A stretch of DNA of 64,000 nucleotides from Bog-473 sp963730785 (lineage in GTDB: Bacteria; Actinomycetota; Acidimicrobiia; Acidimicrobiales; RAAP-2). Every line of letters begins with the position of its first letter. Positions within the stretch are counted from its first letter, which is position 1. The stretch covers positions 1 to 64,000 of the forward strand of contig CAVSTF010000001.1 in NCBI GenBank assembly GCA_963730785.1, written 5' to 3'. Made by a program: the position numbers and the translations under genes. The notes below the pieces were generated by a model that saw nothing but the letters and a program-made list of their open reading frames with translations, had not been told where the DNA came from and ran no database searches. Positions 44,973 to 55,836 of this stretch are shown here, piece after piece.

Positions 44973-46403
44973 TCAGGCGCTGACGGGCGGGCGCCGGTGC
45001 GCCCAGGGAGCTGCTTCCTCCAACTGTCCGGCCAGCGACAGCAGCGTTTCTTCGGCCCCGAAGCGGCCGACGAATTGCACGCCAATGGGGAGCCCGCCGT
45101 CGTTCCAGTGGAGCGGCAGCGAGATCGCCGGCTGACCCGTCACATTGAAGGGCGGGGTGAACGGCACGTAGGTGGCGGCCCGGAAAAGGCCGGTCAACGG
45201 TTCGTCCGGCGGGGAGTCGAACGTGCCCAGCGGTGCGGGCGGCTCGGCCAGGGTCGGCGTGATGAGGACATCGATGCCTTCGAAATACGCCGCTATCTGG
45301 CGTGTCACCTTCTGTAAGGCCTGCTGCGACTTCAGGTAGGTACCCGAATCGATGGCCCGTCCGAGCGAAATGAGCGACCAGGACAGCGGTTCGAATTCGT
45401 CCTCGGTGGCCTTGCGCCCGAGCCGCTCCTCCCAATCCAACAGCGTCCACGCGTTGCCGGCGGCCCACACGTTGACGAAGTGTTCGGTAAAGAGGTCACC
45501 GTCCACTTCCATGGTGGCGGGTTCGACCACATGGCCCAATGATTCGCACAGATCGGCCGCTGCCATGGCCGCCGTCACACAGTCCGCATGCACCTCACTC
45601 CCGCTCGGTGACGCGGTCAACAATCCGATGCGCAACGGCGTCCTCTTGGCCGACACGGCAGCGAGGAAGGAGGGACCGCTCAAGGGAGGGGCCCAATACG
45701 GGTCGCCCGGTACCGGTCCGGCGGTGGCATCGAGAATGGCGGCCGTGTCACGGACCGAACGAGACACCACATGCTCGGCAATCAAGCCACCCATCAGGTC
45801 GCCGTATTGCGGCGCGGTCGACACCCGGGCCCGCGTGGGCTTGAGCCCGACCAATCCACAACAGGAGGCGGGGATCCTGATGGAACCGCCACCGTCGTTA
45901 GCGTGCGCCACCGGCACCATGCCCGAGGCCACGGCGGCGGCCGACCCGCCCGATGAGCCACCGGTGGAATGCCCGGTATTCCACGGGTTACGCGAGGCGC
46001 CGAACCTTCTCGGTTCGGTCGTGGGCAAAATCCCGAACTCGGGTGTGTTCGTCTTGCCACAGATCACGAAGCCGGCCCGCTGGAAGCGCTTGGTCAACTC
46101 CTGGGTCACGGTGGAGCGGTAGTCGCCGGCGAAGTTCGTGCCTTCGCAGAGGGGTGTGCCTTCGAGCTCGGCGCCCAAGTCCTTCAACAGGAACGGCACC
46201 CCTTTGAAGGGCCCATCGGGCAGCGGCCCCTTGGCCGTGGTGCGAGCCAGATCAAACAGCTCATGGATGACGGCGTTGAGTTCGGGATTCAGCCGTTGCA
46301 TGCGATCGATGGCGCCTTCGACCAATTCAGCGGGTGAGACCGCCCCACTACGGACCAGCTCGGCTTGGGCCGTGGCATCCAACCAGGTGATGTCGTCGCT
46401 CAT
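44973..46403 (-). CDS. Amidase (amidase-signature family)
   Basis: 476 residues, uninterrupted. The catalytic Lys is in GVPFLLKDLG, the signature GHSTGGSSGGSAAAVASGMVP contains the cis-Ser and nucleophile region, and DGGGSIRIPASCCGLVGLKP holds the nucleophilic Ser. It hydrolyses carboxamides. The C-terminus (GQPAISLPLHWNDGGLPIGV) is family-typical. The intact frame is notable in a region full of breaks. Confidence 0.92.
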   Translation of the reverse strand: MSDDITWLDATAQAELVRSGAVSPAELVEGAIDRMQRLNPELNAVIHELFDLARTTAKGPLPDGPFKGVPFLLKDLGAELEGTPLCEGTNFAGDYRSTVTQELTKRFQRAGFVICGKTNTPEFGILPTTEPRRFGASRNPWNTGHSTGGSSGGSAAAVASGMVPVAHANDGGGSIRIPASCCGLVGLKPTRARVSTAPQYGDLMGGLIAEHVVSRSVRDTAAILDATAGPVPGDPYWAPPLSGPSFLAAVSAKRTPLRIGLLTASPSGSEVHADCVTAAMAAADLCESLGHVVEPATMEVDGDLFTEHFVNVWAAGNAWTLLDWEERLGRKATEDEFEPLSWSLISLGRAIDSGTYLKSQQALQKVTRQIAAYFEGIDVLITPTLAEPPAPLGTFDSPPDEPLTGLFRAATYVPFTPPFNVTGQPAISLPLHWNDGGLPIGVQFVGRFGAEETLLSLAGQLEEAAPWAHRRPPVSA

Positions 46404-46438
46404 GAGAAAGCAACGTAGTCAGCCTGCTTCGTGGGTGC

Positions 46439-46915
46439 TCAGACGGAAACCGGATCCGCCATGGGGAGGCGCTTAGCCCCGGTGCGCACCGCCAGTGCTT
46501 CTCGGACTGAGACGTCAGCACCACACGTCGTGCAGCGACGGCGATCATCGAGCTCACCACCGCAACCTCGATGCTGCAAAATGATCGGCCGCTCTCCTTC
46601 AATCGCGTGCTGGTCACCCCACTTCAGCATTGCGACCAGGACCGGCCACAGGTCGGCGCCCTTCTCGGTCATCCGGTACTCATGACGCAATGGGCGCTCC
46701 TGATAGGGGCGCTTGACCAGAATGCCCTGCTCGACCAGGCGGGTCAGTCGGGCCTGCAGGATATTGCGGGCCACGCCCAGGTCACGCTGGAGATCCTCGA
46801 AGCGACGGATGCCCAAAAAGACGTCCCGCAGGATCAAGATGGTCCAGCGCTCGCCCACAATTTCCAGGGTCGAGGCCACCGAGCAGTACTGGTTGGGATA
46901 GTCCCGATGCAACAT
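46439..46915 (-). CDS. HxlR-family transcriptional regulator
   Basis: About 158 residues, ATG 46915. The winged helix has YCSVASTLEIVGERWTILIL, RDVFLGIRRFEDLQRDLGVA and LTRLVEQGILVKRPY; Y-C-S-V carries the conserved N-terminal Cys used for redox sensing in several HxlR proteins. The C-terminal tail has C-x-G...C-x-x-C (HRGCGG, RRCTTCGAD), a possible zinc ribbon. It is divergent from the MFS exporter gene, its likely target. Confidence 0.9.
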   Translation of the reverse strand: MLHRDYPNQYCSVASTLEIVGERWTILILRDVFLGIRRFEDLQRDLGVARNILQARLTRLVEQGILVKRPYQERPLRHEYRMTEKGADLWPVLVAMLKWGDQHAIEGERPIILQHRGCGGELDDRRRCTTCGADVSVREALAVRTGAKRLPMADPVSV

Positions 46916-46985
46916 CACCCCAGCCTAATCCACAATTCTCATGTGTGCATTGCATAGCGCTACTGACTCCATTAGGGTTCGTTTC

Positions 46986-48439
46986 ATGACACAACCAACG
47001 GAGTTGGCCGTTTCAACCGACGTCGAGGCGCACCCCAATCTGACCGCTTTAGTGGTCCTGACCGGTGTGTTCCTGTCATCGCTGGATCTGTTCATTGTGA
47101 ACATCGCCTTTCCCAGCATCTCGACCACCTTCCACGGGGCCGGCCTGAGCTCGCTGTCGTGGGTGTTGAGCGCCTACACCATCGTGTTCGCCGCCCTCCT
47201 GGTGCCGGCGGGTCGTTGGGCCGACCGGGCCGGTCGCAAGCGGGCCTTCCTCATTGGGCTGGGCATCTTCACCGTGTCGTCCGCCCTCTGTGCCGTGGCT
47301 CCTTCGTTGGGGCTGCTGATCGTGGCCCGGGTACTGCAAGCCAGTGGCGGGGCCCTCATGCTCCCCACCTCGCTCGGACTGCTGCTGCCCGCCTTCGGCC
47401 CGGCCCGCAAGGGGGCCGCCATTGGACTGTGGTCAGCCGTCGGTGGAGCGGCCGCCGCCTTCGGGCCGCCCATCGGTGGCCTCCTGGTGCAGGCCAGCTG
47501 GCGCTGGGTCTTCCTGGTCAACCTCCCTTTCAGCGCCGTGGCCCTGGTCGTCGGCATCCGCATCCTGCGTGAAGTGCGTGATCCGTCGTCGCACCGGGCC
47601 GACCTCATCGGGGCCGGCCTGCTGTCGATCGCCGTGGCCGGCGTGGCCGCCGGCATCGTCCAGGGCTCGGACTGGGGCTGGGCCAGTGCACGGATTCTGG
47701 GTGCCTTCGCCCTGGCCGATCGTGGCCACCGGGCTGCTGGTCTACCGCTCCGCCACCCACCCCAATCCCATCATTGAGCGGGCGGTCATCCGTCACCGTG
47801 CGGTGGCGCTGGCCGACATCGCTCCGTCCTCTTCTTCGCCGGTTTCGGCGCCATGGTGCTGGGCTCGGTCTTGTTCCTGACCGGGATCTGGCATGAGTCA
47901 GTGCTGCGGGCGGGGTTCATGATCGCCCCCGGACCACTGATCGCCGCCCTCTCCGCCTTCCCGGGCGGGTTGCTGGGCGCCCGCTTCGGGCACCGTCTCG
48001 TCGGTACCGTCGGCGCGGTGCTCTTTGCCGGCAGTGGCCTGTGGTGGGTCAGCCGCATCGGGCTCACGCCCGACTACCTCGGGGCCTACCTGCCGGGCAG
48101 CGTCCTCACCGGTCTCGGCGTCGGCATGATGCTTCCCTCGCTGGGTGGAGCCGCCACCGCGCCACTCCCACCGGAACGTTCCGCCACCGGTACCGCGCTC
48201 TATGCCATGTGCCGGCAGATCGGGTTGGCCCTCGGCGTGGCCTGCCTGGTGGCCATCATCGGCACGGCCACCGGCCACGCCGGTGTCGACGGCGTTCCAC
48301 CACGCCTGGCTCTTCATGGTCGCCTGCAGCCTGGCCACCGGCGCGGTATTGCAGGGCATTCCCCTGCGACCCCGGGCCGAGGCCGAAACCCGAACCCCGC
48401 TGGTCGAGAGGGGCCTACGCCATCGCGGGAGGCAAGTAG
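46986..48439 (+). CDS. MFS drug exporter (DHA2-like), frameshifted
   Basis: About 480 residues from ATG 46986. The start ALVVLTGVFLSSLDLFIVNI has the DHA2 helix-1 D, GRWADRAGRKRAFLIGLGIF is motif A, and AFGPPIGGLLVQASWRWVF is motif C. After shifts near 47710, 47840, 48290 and 48405 the later helices follow (FMIAPGPLIAALSAFPGGLL, GVGMMLPSLGGAATAPLPPE, HAWLFMVACSLATGAVL). Export of a toxic compound under HxlR control is inferred. The 3' end overlaps the convergent phosphotransferase gene by 25 bases. Confidence 0.85.
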
Positions 48440-49778
48440 GACGGGTTGGCCACCAACAACTGATCCCGGGCCGACGAGGCCAGGGCGGCCCCAACCACAC
48501 CCCACTGATCCATAAAGTCGCCGCTTCGTATTTCCGCGGCCAGTCCGGCATCGTCGGCGAAGCCCAGCCGCGCGAGGCGATCGGCGATGCGCCGTCAGCG
48601 ATGGCCGGACCCAATGAGAGTTGACGTTCCACCGTCTGCAGGGCGTTGCGGGCGATGCGGGCTTCGAAGCGGGCCCCGCCCTGGCTCTGCTCCATGACGG
48701 TGCCCTCCACGTACTCGCGGACTGCTTCCACCAGTTCGGCCGCGGTGGGACGGCCGAACGGTGACGTCACCGTCGAAGGGCTCACCAGTTCCTCTGGCGC
48801 GGGCCCGTCGGGCTCAATGCCGAGCAGGACGAACAGGTCCCATTCGCTCTCGCAGACCCGCCGCCCAATGGTGGCCAGCTCGACCGACCGGGTCATACCG
48901 CTGAGGTGGGCCGAGGCCTGCATGACGCAGATGGTGGCCCACTTCACCGTGGCGTAGACCTGCCACCACTTCACGACGTCCGGCGCAATGGTGTCGCCAC
49001 CGGCCGCCGCATAGGCCTCGAGCAGCTGGTCGAGGTCGCCGAATCCACCCACCTCGCCTGAGCCGCCGAAGCGCCAGGCCGGGGCACAGAGCCATCCGAT
49101 GTCTTCGGCCGGATCGCCACCGTGCGCCAGCTCCCAATCCAAGACCGCCCGCAGCCCTTCGGGTCCGACCAGGAAGTTGCCGCACCGGTAGTCGCCCGTG
49201 GACGGTGACCCGCCGCCCTCCGGGTGGGCGATGGACGTCCAGCCACCGCACCCCGAGCTCCAGAGCGGGACGAACCTCGGACAGCGCATCGAGAATCGGC
49301 AGCGGGTTGCGCAGCGGGTCGCGGCTGGCCAGGCCGGCAATGGAATCGGGGTCGATGGTGTGAATGGCGGCCAGGGCCTCACCACACTGTCCGGCCAATC
49401 CGGCCCGGGCGCGGGCCCATTCGTCGTCGCGCAGGAGTTTGCGGGGAATGGTCTCCCCCTCAATCCGATCGACCACCAGCCAATCGGTCTTCAGACCCTC
49501 GGCCTTCCCCGTCACCGGAGGCGACCACCGCCGGCACCGGCACCCCGGCCTCATGGGCGGCGCCCAGCAGCGCGGCCTCCACCTGCACCCGTCCGGCCTG
49601 GCCGCCGGCACTCCGCTCCTGTTGGAGGATGAGCGGTCGTCGACCGCCGTCGGTCGTCTCCAGATCGAACGAACTGGTGACGCGGGATGCGCCACCCGAC
49701 AGCCGTCGCAGGTCGCGCACCGTGCCACCGAGTCGCTGCCCCAGCGCGGCGGCGACCTGTTCCGATGAGGCCGGCCAC
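48415..49778 (-). CDS. Phosphotransferase family protein (aminoglycoside/choline-kinase-like), frameshifted
   Basis: About 450 residues reconstructed. GTG 49778 overlaps the upstream TAG. Pieces include VRDLRRLSGGASRVTSSFDL, LILQQERSAGG (nucleotide Lys site replaced by Gln), WLVVDRIEGETIPRKLL, then VTVHGDYRCGNFLV (Brenner motif, catalytic D and N) and AVLDWELAHGGDPAEDIGWL (D-x-E metal site). The C-terminal ~150 residues are an extra helical domain ending ANPSYLPPAMA. Breaks lie near 49765, 49512, 49195 and 48585. It is similar to the acyl-CoA dehydrogenase-linked phosphotransferase group, which phosphorylates small alcohols or acids. Confidence 0.82.
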
Positions 49779-50782
49779 TACTCGACCGGGACGACAGGCC
49801 TCCCGCTGTCGTCGAGCTGGTGCAGGTACTCACAGATGCCGTAGCCGGTCTGCGGGCCGCCATCGGGATCGTCGTAGGTCCACTTGGCCAGACCCTCGTT
49901 GACCATGGTGCCACCGGCCCGACCGATGTCGGCCACCCGCATGACGTCGCCGCGCAGGTCGTAGGTGCGACCCTTCTTGTCCAGCACCTGCAGGTGGACC
50001 ACCTGATGGGTCACGCCGTCATCATCCAACTCGGTGCGCAGGCGCCATTCGGCAATGCTGGTGGCCCGGTCACCGTTCCAGACCCAGCCGCGATGGAGAT
50101 CGCCGGCCTCGGTGCCGAGGCGGATGCCGCCGAAGTGCATGTCGTCGCCCACGTTGATGGAGAACCAGCGCCACATCTTCGGGCCGCCCCAGCGGCGCTG
50201 TCCCCACGACTTGTCCCGGTTGCCGTGCGCACCCTTCCATTCGTGACGCTCGCCGTCGACGGTCAGCGTGCCGGTCCAGCGACCGGCCTGCTCCAGGTGA
50301 CCCTTTGCCCGTTGAGGCGGCCGCGGCGGCCGATTCGGCCGACTTGGCGCCCCCACCTGGGTTGCCCGTCGGTGCCGATGGCCGGCGTAACCGCCTCGAA
50401 CGTCACATCGAGCGCCAACTGCACCGGGTCGGGTGGTGGTCGATCCGGTGCGTGCAGGGACGGGCCGGCACCTCGGCGTCGAGGGTCAGGCGCCAGGTCT
50501 TGGAGCGGCTCAATCAATTCGTAGCGGACGGCTCCGACTTCGAGCACGGTGTCCACCATCTCGTGTTGCTCTTTGATCGAAGCGGTATTCGGCCAACTCG
50601 CCCCCGGGCAGCCAGACCGACATGCCCACGTCCATGGTGCCCTCGTTGGGCCGGATCCCGATCCGGGTGAAGAACCCGGAGTCCGAGATGGGGTCATAGG
50701 CATTGAAGTAATACGACTCGCTCCAGGCGGTGTCACCTTCGACCGGGTGGGCGTAGTCATGGCTGGGTTCAAGAATCGGCAC
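49778..50782 (-). CDS. DUF7064/DUF7065-like (AttH/lipocalin-type) protein, frameshifted
   Basis: About 333 residues from GTG 50782. N-terminal pieces read LEPSHDYAHPVEGDTAWSES, YYFNAYDPISDSGFFTRIGI and RPNEGTMDVGMSVWLPGGEL. The C-terminal part has the long clean stretch GERHEWKGAHGNRDKSWGQR, WRWFSINVGDDMHFGGIRLG. The W-x-E-S-Y-Y-F-N start and H-R-D-x-S-W-G motif match two-domain beta-rich proteins often found beside phosphotransferases in actinobacteria. The function is unknown. Breaks lie near 50590, 50500 and 50320. Confidence 0.68.
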
Positions 50783-50784
50783 GG

Positions 50785-51651
50785 CTACACCATTGTCTGT
50801 CCGGCGCTGACATTCAACGCCTCGCCCGTCACACCCCGGGCATCGTCGGAGAGCAGCCAGCCGATGGCCGCCGCGATCTCCTCGGCACTCTGCAGCCGGC
50901 CCAGCGGAATCTCCCGCTTGATGTAGGCCTCCAGCCCGACTCGACGCCACCCATGAGCATTTCGAACATGGAGTCCTTGTTGATGAGATCGGTATCCACC
51001 GTGCCCGGGCAGACGGCGTTGACGGAAATGCCGCTTGGTCCGAGCTCGGCCGCCATGCGTCTGGGTCAGCAGAATCACGCCCGGCCTTGGCGGCGCAGTA
51101 GGCACCCAGGAACGGGAAGGCCCGCTTACCCGCCTGGCTCGATACGTTGCAGATCCGCCCACCGCAGCCCAGCGCTGATCATCCGGCTGGCACAGGCCTT
51201 GGACACCAGCCAGGTGCCGACCACATTCACATCGAGCACGCGGCGGAACTCCGAGGCCGGGACATTCAAGAGCGGCCCGAGGCCGAATCCCGGGCCGCTG
51301 CCCGCCGGCGATGTTGGCCACCAGCGTGATCGTCCCAAGTTCGTCGCTGGCCTGGGCTCGACGGCCTGCTCGACCGCGTCCTCGTCGGAGACGTCGGCCA
51401 CCACCGTGGTGACCGCCCCGCCGAAGGCACGAAGCTCTTCGGCCAGTCCGGCCAGATCATCACCGCTGGCCGTGCCGTGCGCCGGGGCATCGTCGTACGG
51501 GTCGGGCGATGTCCAGGCAGGCCACGGAGGCCCCACCGCGGGCCAGCAAGGTGGCGGTGGCCCGTCCAATGCTGCGTGGGCGGGCTGCCCCGGTGACCAG
51601 GGCGACCTGGCCCTCGAAGGGGCGTACCGGAGCCGATTGTGTAAAAGTCAC
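50785..51651 (-). CDS. Short-chain dehydrogenase/reductase, heavily frameshifted
   Basis: About 285 residues, GTG 51651. Pieces: GQVALVTGAARPRSIGRATA (cofactor loop), VTTVVADVSDEDAVEQAVE, FRRVLDVNVVGTWLVSKACA, VSSQAGKRAFPFLGAYCAAK (Tyr-Lys pair), AAELGPSGISVNAVCPGTVD and a clean end GRLQSAEEIAAAIGWLLSDD. At least five indels are implied between 50945 and 51530. It is the first gene of the minus-strand operon SDR, DUF7064-like, phosphotransferase. Confidence 0.85.
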
Positions 51652-51680
51652 CGGGCAAACGTAGCGACAACGGGGGCAAC

Positions 51681-52754
51681 ATGCGCGCTGCAGTTATCAG
51701 GGGTGGACAGCTGGTCGTGGGCGACGTCGATGACGTCGTGCCGGGTTCGGGTCACGTGGTGGCCCGATCGCTGGCGGCCGGCATCTGCGGATCGGACCTG
51801 CACGCGGCGGCCGACTTCGCCCACTTCACCGGGCTGATGGATTCGGTCGGCGTACCCATGCTCAACGCGCAGGAGGACTGTGTCTTCGGCCATGAGTTCT
51901 GCGCCGAAATCGTCGAGCACGGACCCGACACCTCGAAGACACTCCCGGTCGGCACCCGCGTCTGCTCGGTGCCGATCCTGGTCGGTTCCACCGGCGTGGA
52001 GCAGATCGGCTATTCCAACAAGTACCCCGGCGCGCTGGCCGAGTACATGGCCCTCCAGGAGATGTTGCTGCTGCCGGTGCCCGACTCCCTGGCCACCGAC
52101 GTGGCCGCCCTCACCGAGCCGCTGGCCGTGGGCGAACACGCCGTCGGGCTATCTGGCCTCCAACCCGGGCAACCCTGCCTCGTCGTCGGCTGTGGCCCGG
52201 TGGGGCTCGCCGTCATCGCCGCCCTCAAGGCACGGGGCCATGGCCCGGTGCATGGCCGCCGATTTCTCTCCCACCCGCCGCCGCCTGGCCGAAGCGTTCG
52301 GCGCCGACGAAGTCATCGATCCCGGCCGTGTCCTCACCCCACGACCGCTGGGCCGACTTCGGCGTGGCCAAGACCGTGATGGAGCGGGCGGGCGCCTCCA
52401 TGTTCGGGGGCGACATCAAGGATCCGATCATCTTCGAGGCCGTCGGCGTGCCCGGCATGTTGCAGTCCCTCATCGCCGACGCGCCACCGCACAGCCGGAT
52501 CGTGGTGGTGGGTGTCTGCATGCACGACGGACACCATTCAGCCGTTCATGGCCGTGACCAAGGAGATCGAGTTCCGGTTCTCCTTCGGCTACAACCCGGC
52601 CGAGTTCGCCTCCACGCTGCAACGACTGGGCGACGGCGTCCCCGGCGCCGACCTGCTGGTCACTTCCGCGGTCGACCTGGCCGGTACGCCCGGCGCCTTC
52701 ACCACCCTGAGTTCGCCGGGCGAGCACGGGAAAATTCTGGTGCACCCATCATGA
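51681..52754 (+). CDS. Zinc-type medium-chain alcohol dehydrogenase, frameshifted
   Basis: About 355 residues from ATG 51681. The zinc ligands are in AGICGSDLH (Cys) and FGHEFCAEIV (His-Glu). The structural-zinc Cys cluster is not seen, as in some threonine-dehydrogenase-like members. The NAD motif is VVGCGPVGLAVIAAL. After shifts near 52240, 52340 and 52530 the protein ends GADLLVTSAVDLAGTPGAF. It opens the plus-strand operon and is divergent by 29 bases from the SDR gene. Confidence 0.85.
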
Positions 52755-52767
52755 GAGGAATACGGCA

Positions 52768-53958
52768 ATGACCACCCTGAGTGCCGCCGACCACATCAAG
52801 TTCGGCATCTTCCTGGCCCCGTTTCACCCCGTGGGCCAGAACCCGACCCTGGCGCTCGAGCGCGATCTCCAGTTGATCGAACACCTCGATGCCCTGGGTT
52901 TCGACGAAGCGTGGTTCGGCGAGCACCACTCGGCCGGCTACGAGATCATCGCCTCGCCCGAGGTCTTCATCGCCGCGGCGGCGCAGCGCACCAAGCACAT
53001 CCGCCTGGGCACCGGCGTCTCGTCGCTGCCCTACCACCACCCCTTCATGCTGGCCGACCGTCTGGTCCTGCTGGACCACCTGACCCGGGGCCGTTTGATG
53101 ATCGGCGTCGGCCCCGGTGCGCTCCCGTCTGATGCGTTCATGATGGGCATCGATCCGGCCAAGCAGCGCGACATGATGGAAGAGTCGCTCGAAGCCATCC
53201 TGCTGCTGCTCGAAGGCAAGGAGCCGGTGACCATGGAGACCGACTGGTTCAAGCTGGTCGGCGCCCGGCTGCAGCTGCGGCCCTACCAGCGTCCGTATCC
53301 CGAAGTGGCCGTGGCGGCCCAGGTCTCGCCGGCCGGACCGCGGGCGGCGGGCAAGTTCGGCTGCAGCCTGCTGTCCATCGGCGCCACCTCCGCCGGCGGA
53401 TTCGACGTGCTCGGCGCCCACTGGGACGTCATGGAAGAGCGCGCCGAAGAGTTCGACACCGTGGTCGATCGCAGCAAGTGGCGACTGGTCGGCCCGATGC
53501 ACATCGCCGACACCAAGGAGCAGGCCATCAAGGACGTGGCCTTCGGCCTGGAGGAGTGGGTCGACTACTTCCAGCGGGTGGCCGCCCTCCCGCTGGCGCC
53601 CGATACGACGAACTTCGAATCGCTGGTCGACGCCCTCAACGCCTCGGGCTTCGCCTGCATCGGTACCGTCGACGACGCCATCGCGCAGGTCGATCGCCTG
53701 CGTACCCAGTCCAAGGGCTTCGGCACCTTCCTGCTCATGGGTCACGAATGGGCCGACACGGCGGCCACCCGCCACTCCTACGAACTCATCGCCCGCTACG
53801 TGGCGCCGAAGTTCCAGGGCAGCTCGGAGACGCTGACGGCCAGCCGTGACTGGGCCGCCGAGAATCGGCCCGAGTTCATCGGTGCGGCGGGAAACGCCGT
53901 CATGTCCGCCATCCAGAAGCACCACGAAGAGAAGGCAGCGAAGACCGCCAATGTCTGA
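52768..53958 (+). CDS. Luciferase-like flavin monooxygenase (LLM class)
   Basis: 396 residues, ATG 52768 behind GAGAGGAA. The TIM-barrel reads IKFGIFLAPFHPVGQNPTLA, DEAWFGEHHSAGYEIIASPE with the catalytic E-H-H, LGTGVSSLPYHHPFMLADRL and GRLMIGVGPGALPSDAFMMG. This is the alkanal/limonene monooxygenase-like branch using FMNH2. The gene is uninterrupted. Its stop overlaps the epoxide hydrolase start by 8 bases. Confidence 0.9.
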   Translation: MTTLSAADHIKFGIFLAPFHPVGQNPTLALERDLQLIEHLDALGFDEAWFGEHHSAGYEIIASPEVFIAAAAQRTKHIRLGTGVSSLPYHHPFMLADRLVLLDHLTRGRLMIGVGPGALPSDAFMMGIDPAKQRDMMEESLEAILLLLEGKEPVTMETDWFKLVGARLQLRPYQRPYPEVAVAAQVSPAGPRAAGKFGCSLLSIGATSAGGFDVLGAHWDVMEERAEEFDTVVDRSKWRLVGPMHIADTKEQAIKDVAFGLEEWVDYFQRVAALPLAPDTTNFESLVDALNASGFACIGTVDDAIAQVDRLRTQSKGFGTFLLMGHEWADTAATRHSYELIARYVAPKFQGSSETLTASRDWAAENRPEFIGAAGNAVMSAIQKHHEEKAAKTANV

Positions 53959-54925
53959 TTTCACCCACGAACAGATTTCGTCCAATGGCATTGAGCTGCA
54001 CGTGGTCACGGCCGGACCCGAGGACGGCTCGCCCGTCGTACTGGTCCACGGCTTTCCCGAGCTCTGGTACTCCTGGCGCCATCAGCTCAAGGCGCTGGGT
54101 GACGCCGGCTACCGGGCCATCGCGCTCGACCAACGCGGCTACGGCGGCAGTTCCCTCCCCACCGAGGTCAGCGACTACGGCTCTGACAATCTGACGGCCG
54201 ATCTGTGCGGACTGCTGGACCACTACGGCTACGACAAGGCTGCCTTCGTGGGCCACGACTGGGGCGCCATGGTGGTGTGGGAGCTGGGCCGCCTCCACCC
54301 GGACCGGGTCTCGGCGCTCTACAACATGAGCGTGCCGTATTCGGCCGCCCCGGCCCCGCCCACCGACATCTTCAAGGTGATCTTCGAGGGCAAGTTCTTC
54401 TACATGCTCTACTTCCAGGAGGTCGGCGTGGCCGAGGCCGAGTTCGAGGCCGACCCTCGCCACTTCCTGCGCACCATGCTCTATTCAGCCGGTGGGGAGG
54501 GCATGGCCAATGGCACGGCGGGTCTCGCCGACCTGCCGGCCGAGGGCACCAAATTCATGGACATCATGACCGAAGCTCCCGACACCTTGCCGGGCTGGGT
54601 CACCGAAGCCGACGTCGACGTCTACGCCGACGCCTTCAAGAAGAGCGGCTTCTTCGGGCCGGTCAGCTTCTACCGCAACATGGACGCCAACTGGCATCGG
54701 AGCCAGGGCATCCCCGCCTCGGTGTACGCCTTCCCGACCGGCTTCGTCACCGGCTCGCTCGACCCGGTGATCGCCATGATGCCCGGTGCGCTCGAGGGCA
54801 TGGCCGAAACCCTGCCCTGATTTTCGAGGTGCGACCATCATCGAGGGCGCCGGCCACTGGGTGCAGCAGGAAAGCCGGCCGAGACCAACGCGGCGCTGCT
54901 GCAGTTCCTCTCCGACGTGGGGTGA
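53951..54925 (+). CDS. Epoxide hydrolase-type alpha/beta hydrolase, C-terminus frameshifted
   Basis: About 320 residues from ATG 53951. The oxyanion motif is VLVHGFPELWYSWRHQ, the nucleophile elbow is FVGHDWGAMV with Asp as nucleophile, and the lid holds a Tyr-rich segment (FFYMLYFQEVG). After shifts near 54822 and 54878 the catalytic His appears in IIEGAGHWVQQE, followed by ALLQFLSDVG and TGA 54923. The Asp nucleophile marks it as an epoxide hydrolase or dehalogenase. Coupled to the monooxygenase upstream, it could open epoxides that enzyme makes. Confidence 0.88.
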
Positions 54926-55836
54926 CCTACTCCATCGTCGCCCGGGACCCGGCGACCGGCCAGCTCGGCGTCGCCGCGCAGAGTTGCTACTTCGCCCTGG
55001 GTTCGGTACTGCCCTGGGCCCGGGCCGGCATTGGTGCCGTGGCCACTCAGTCCATGGTCGATCCCGGGTACGGGCCGCGCTGCCTCGACCTTTTGGCCAA
55101 CGGCGCACCGGCCGACGAAGCGCTCCAGGCGGTGCGCAGCCGACGACGACGGACGAGAAGTCCGCCAGGTCGGCATCATCGACGCCACCGGACGGCGTCG
55201 CCTCCTTCACCGGTTCGATGTGCATCGACCACGTGGGTCACGCTGGCCGGCGACGGGTACAGCACCCAGGCCAACATGATGGCCGGGCCCGGCGTCTGCG
55301 AAGCCATGGCCGACGGCCTTCGAGACCTCCGCCGGCACCCTGGCCACCCGGCTGGTGGCCGCCCTGGTGGCGGCTGAGACAAAGGGGGGCGACGCCCGCG
55401 GCGTCATGTCGGCCGCGCTGATCGTGGTCGAGGGCGAACGGCACCAGCATCCGTGGGAGGGCGTGCTGGTCGACGTGCGGGTGGACCACTCGCCCGATCC
55501 GCTGGGCGAACTGGCCCGTTTGGTCCAGGTGGCCGAGGCGTATCACCTGTGCGACGTGGCCGAAGCGGCACTCGTGCGCGGCGACGCCGCCGGCGCCCTG
55601 GCCGGCGCCGAGGCGGGCCTGGCCCTCCTGCCGGGCGAGGAAAACCTGCTCCTCAGCTACGTCGGCGCACTGATCGGCGTGGGCCGCGTCGACGAGGCCG
55701 CCGCCGCCGTCCAGCAGTTGGTGGCGGAGAAGCCACCATGGGAAGGGATCATGCGGGCCATCTTCGACCGCGGCATGGTGCCCTTGCCCGATGGCCTGAC
55801 CTTCGACACGCTCGCTCGACCCGGCAGGTGCGATGA
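54922..55836 (+). CDS. DUF1028-family protein with C-terminal TPR-like region, frameshifted
   Basis: GTG 54922 overlaps the hydrolase stop. The N-terminus TYSIVARDPATGQLGVAAQS, then ALGSVLPWARAGIGAVATQS is diagnostic for DUF1028, a family related to Ntn-type hydrolases whose activity is not proven. Later pieces: YSTQANMMAGPGVCEAM, SAALIVVEGERHQHPWEGVL. The last ~100 residues (LVQVAEAYHLCDVAEAALVR, ALLPGEENLLLSYVGALIGV) are repeat-like helices. Breaks lie near 55137, 55195, 55245 and 55315. The end is placed at TGA 55834, in an ATGA with the next gene. Confidence 0.78.

Noticed and set aside
47898..49463. 521-codon minus-strand frame extending under the MFS gene
   Set aside because: Only its N-terminal half is phosphotransferase sequence. 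The remainder is the reverse of the MFS coding strand, produced by an indel near 48585 that removed the real continuation.
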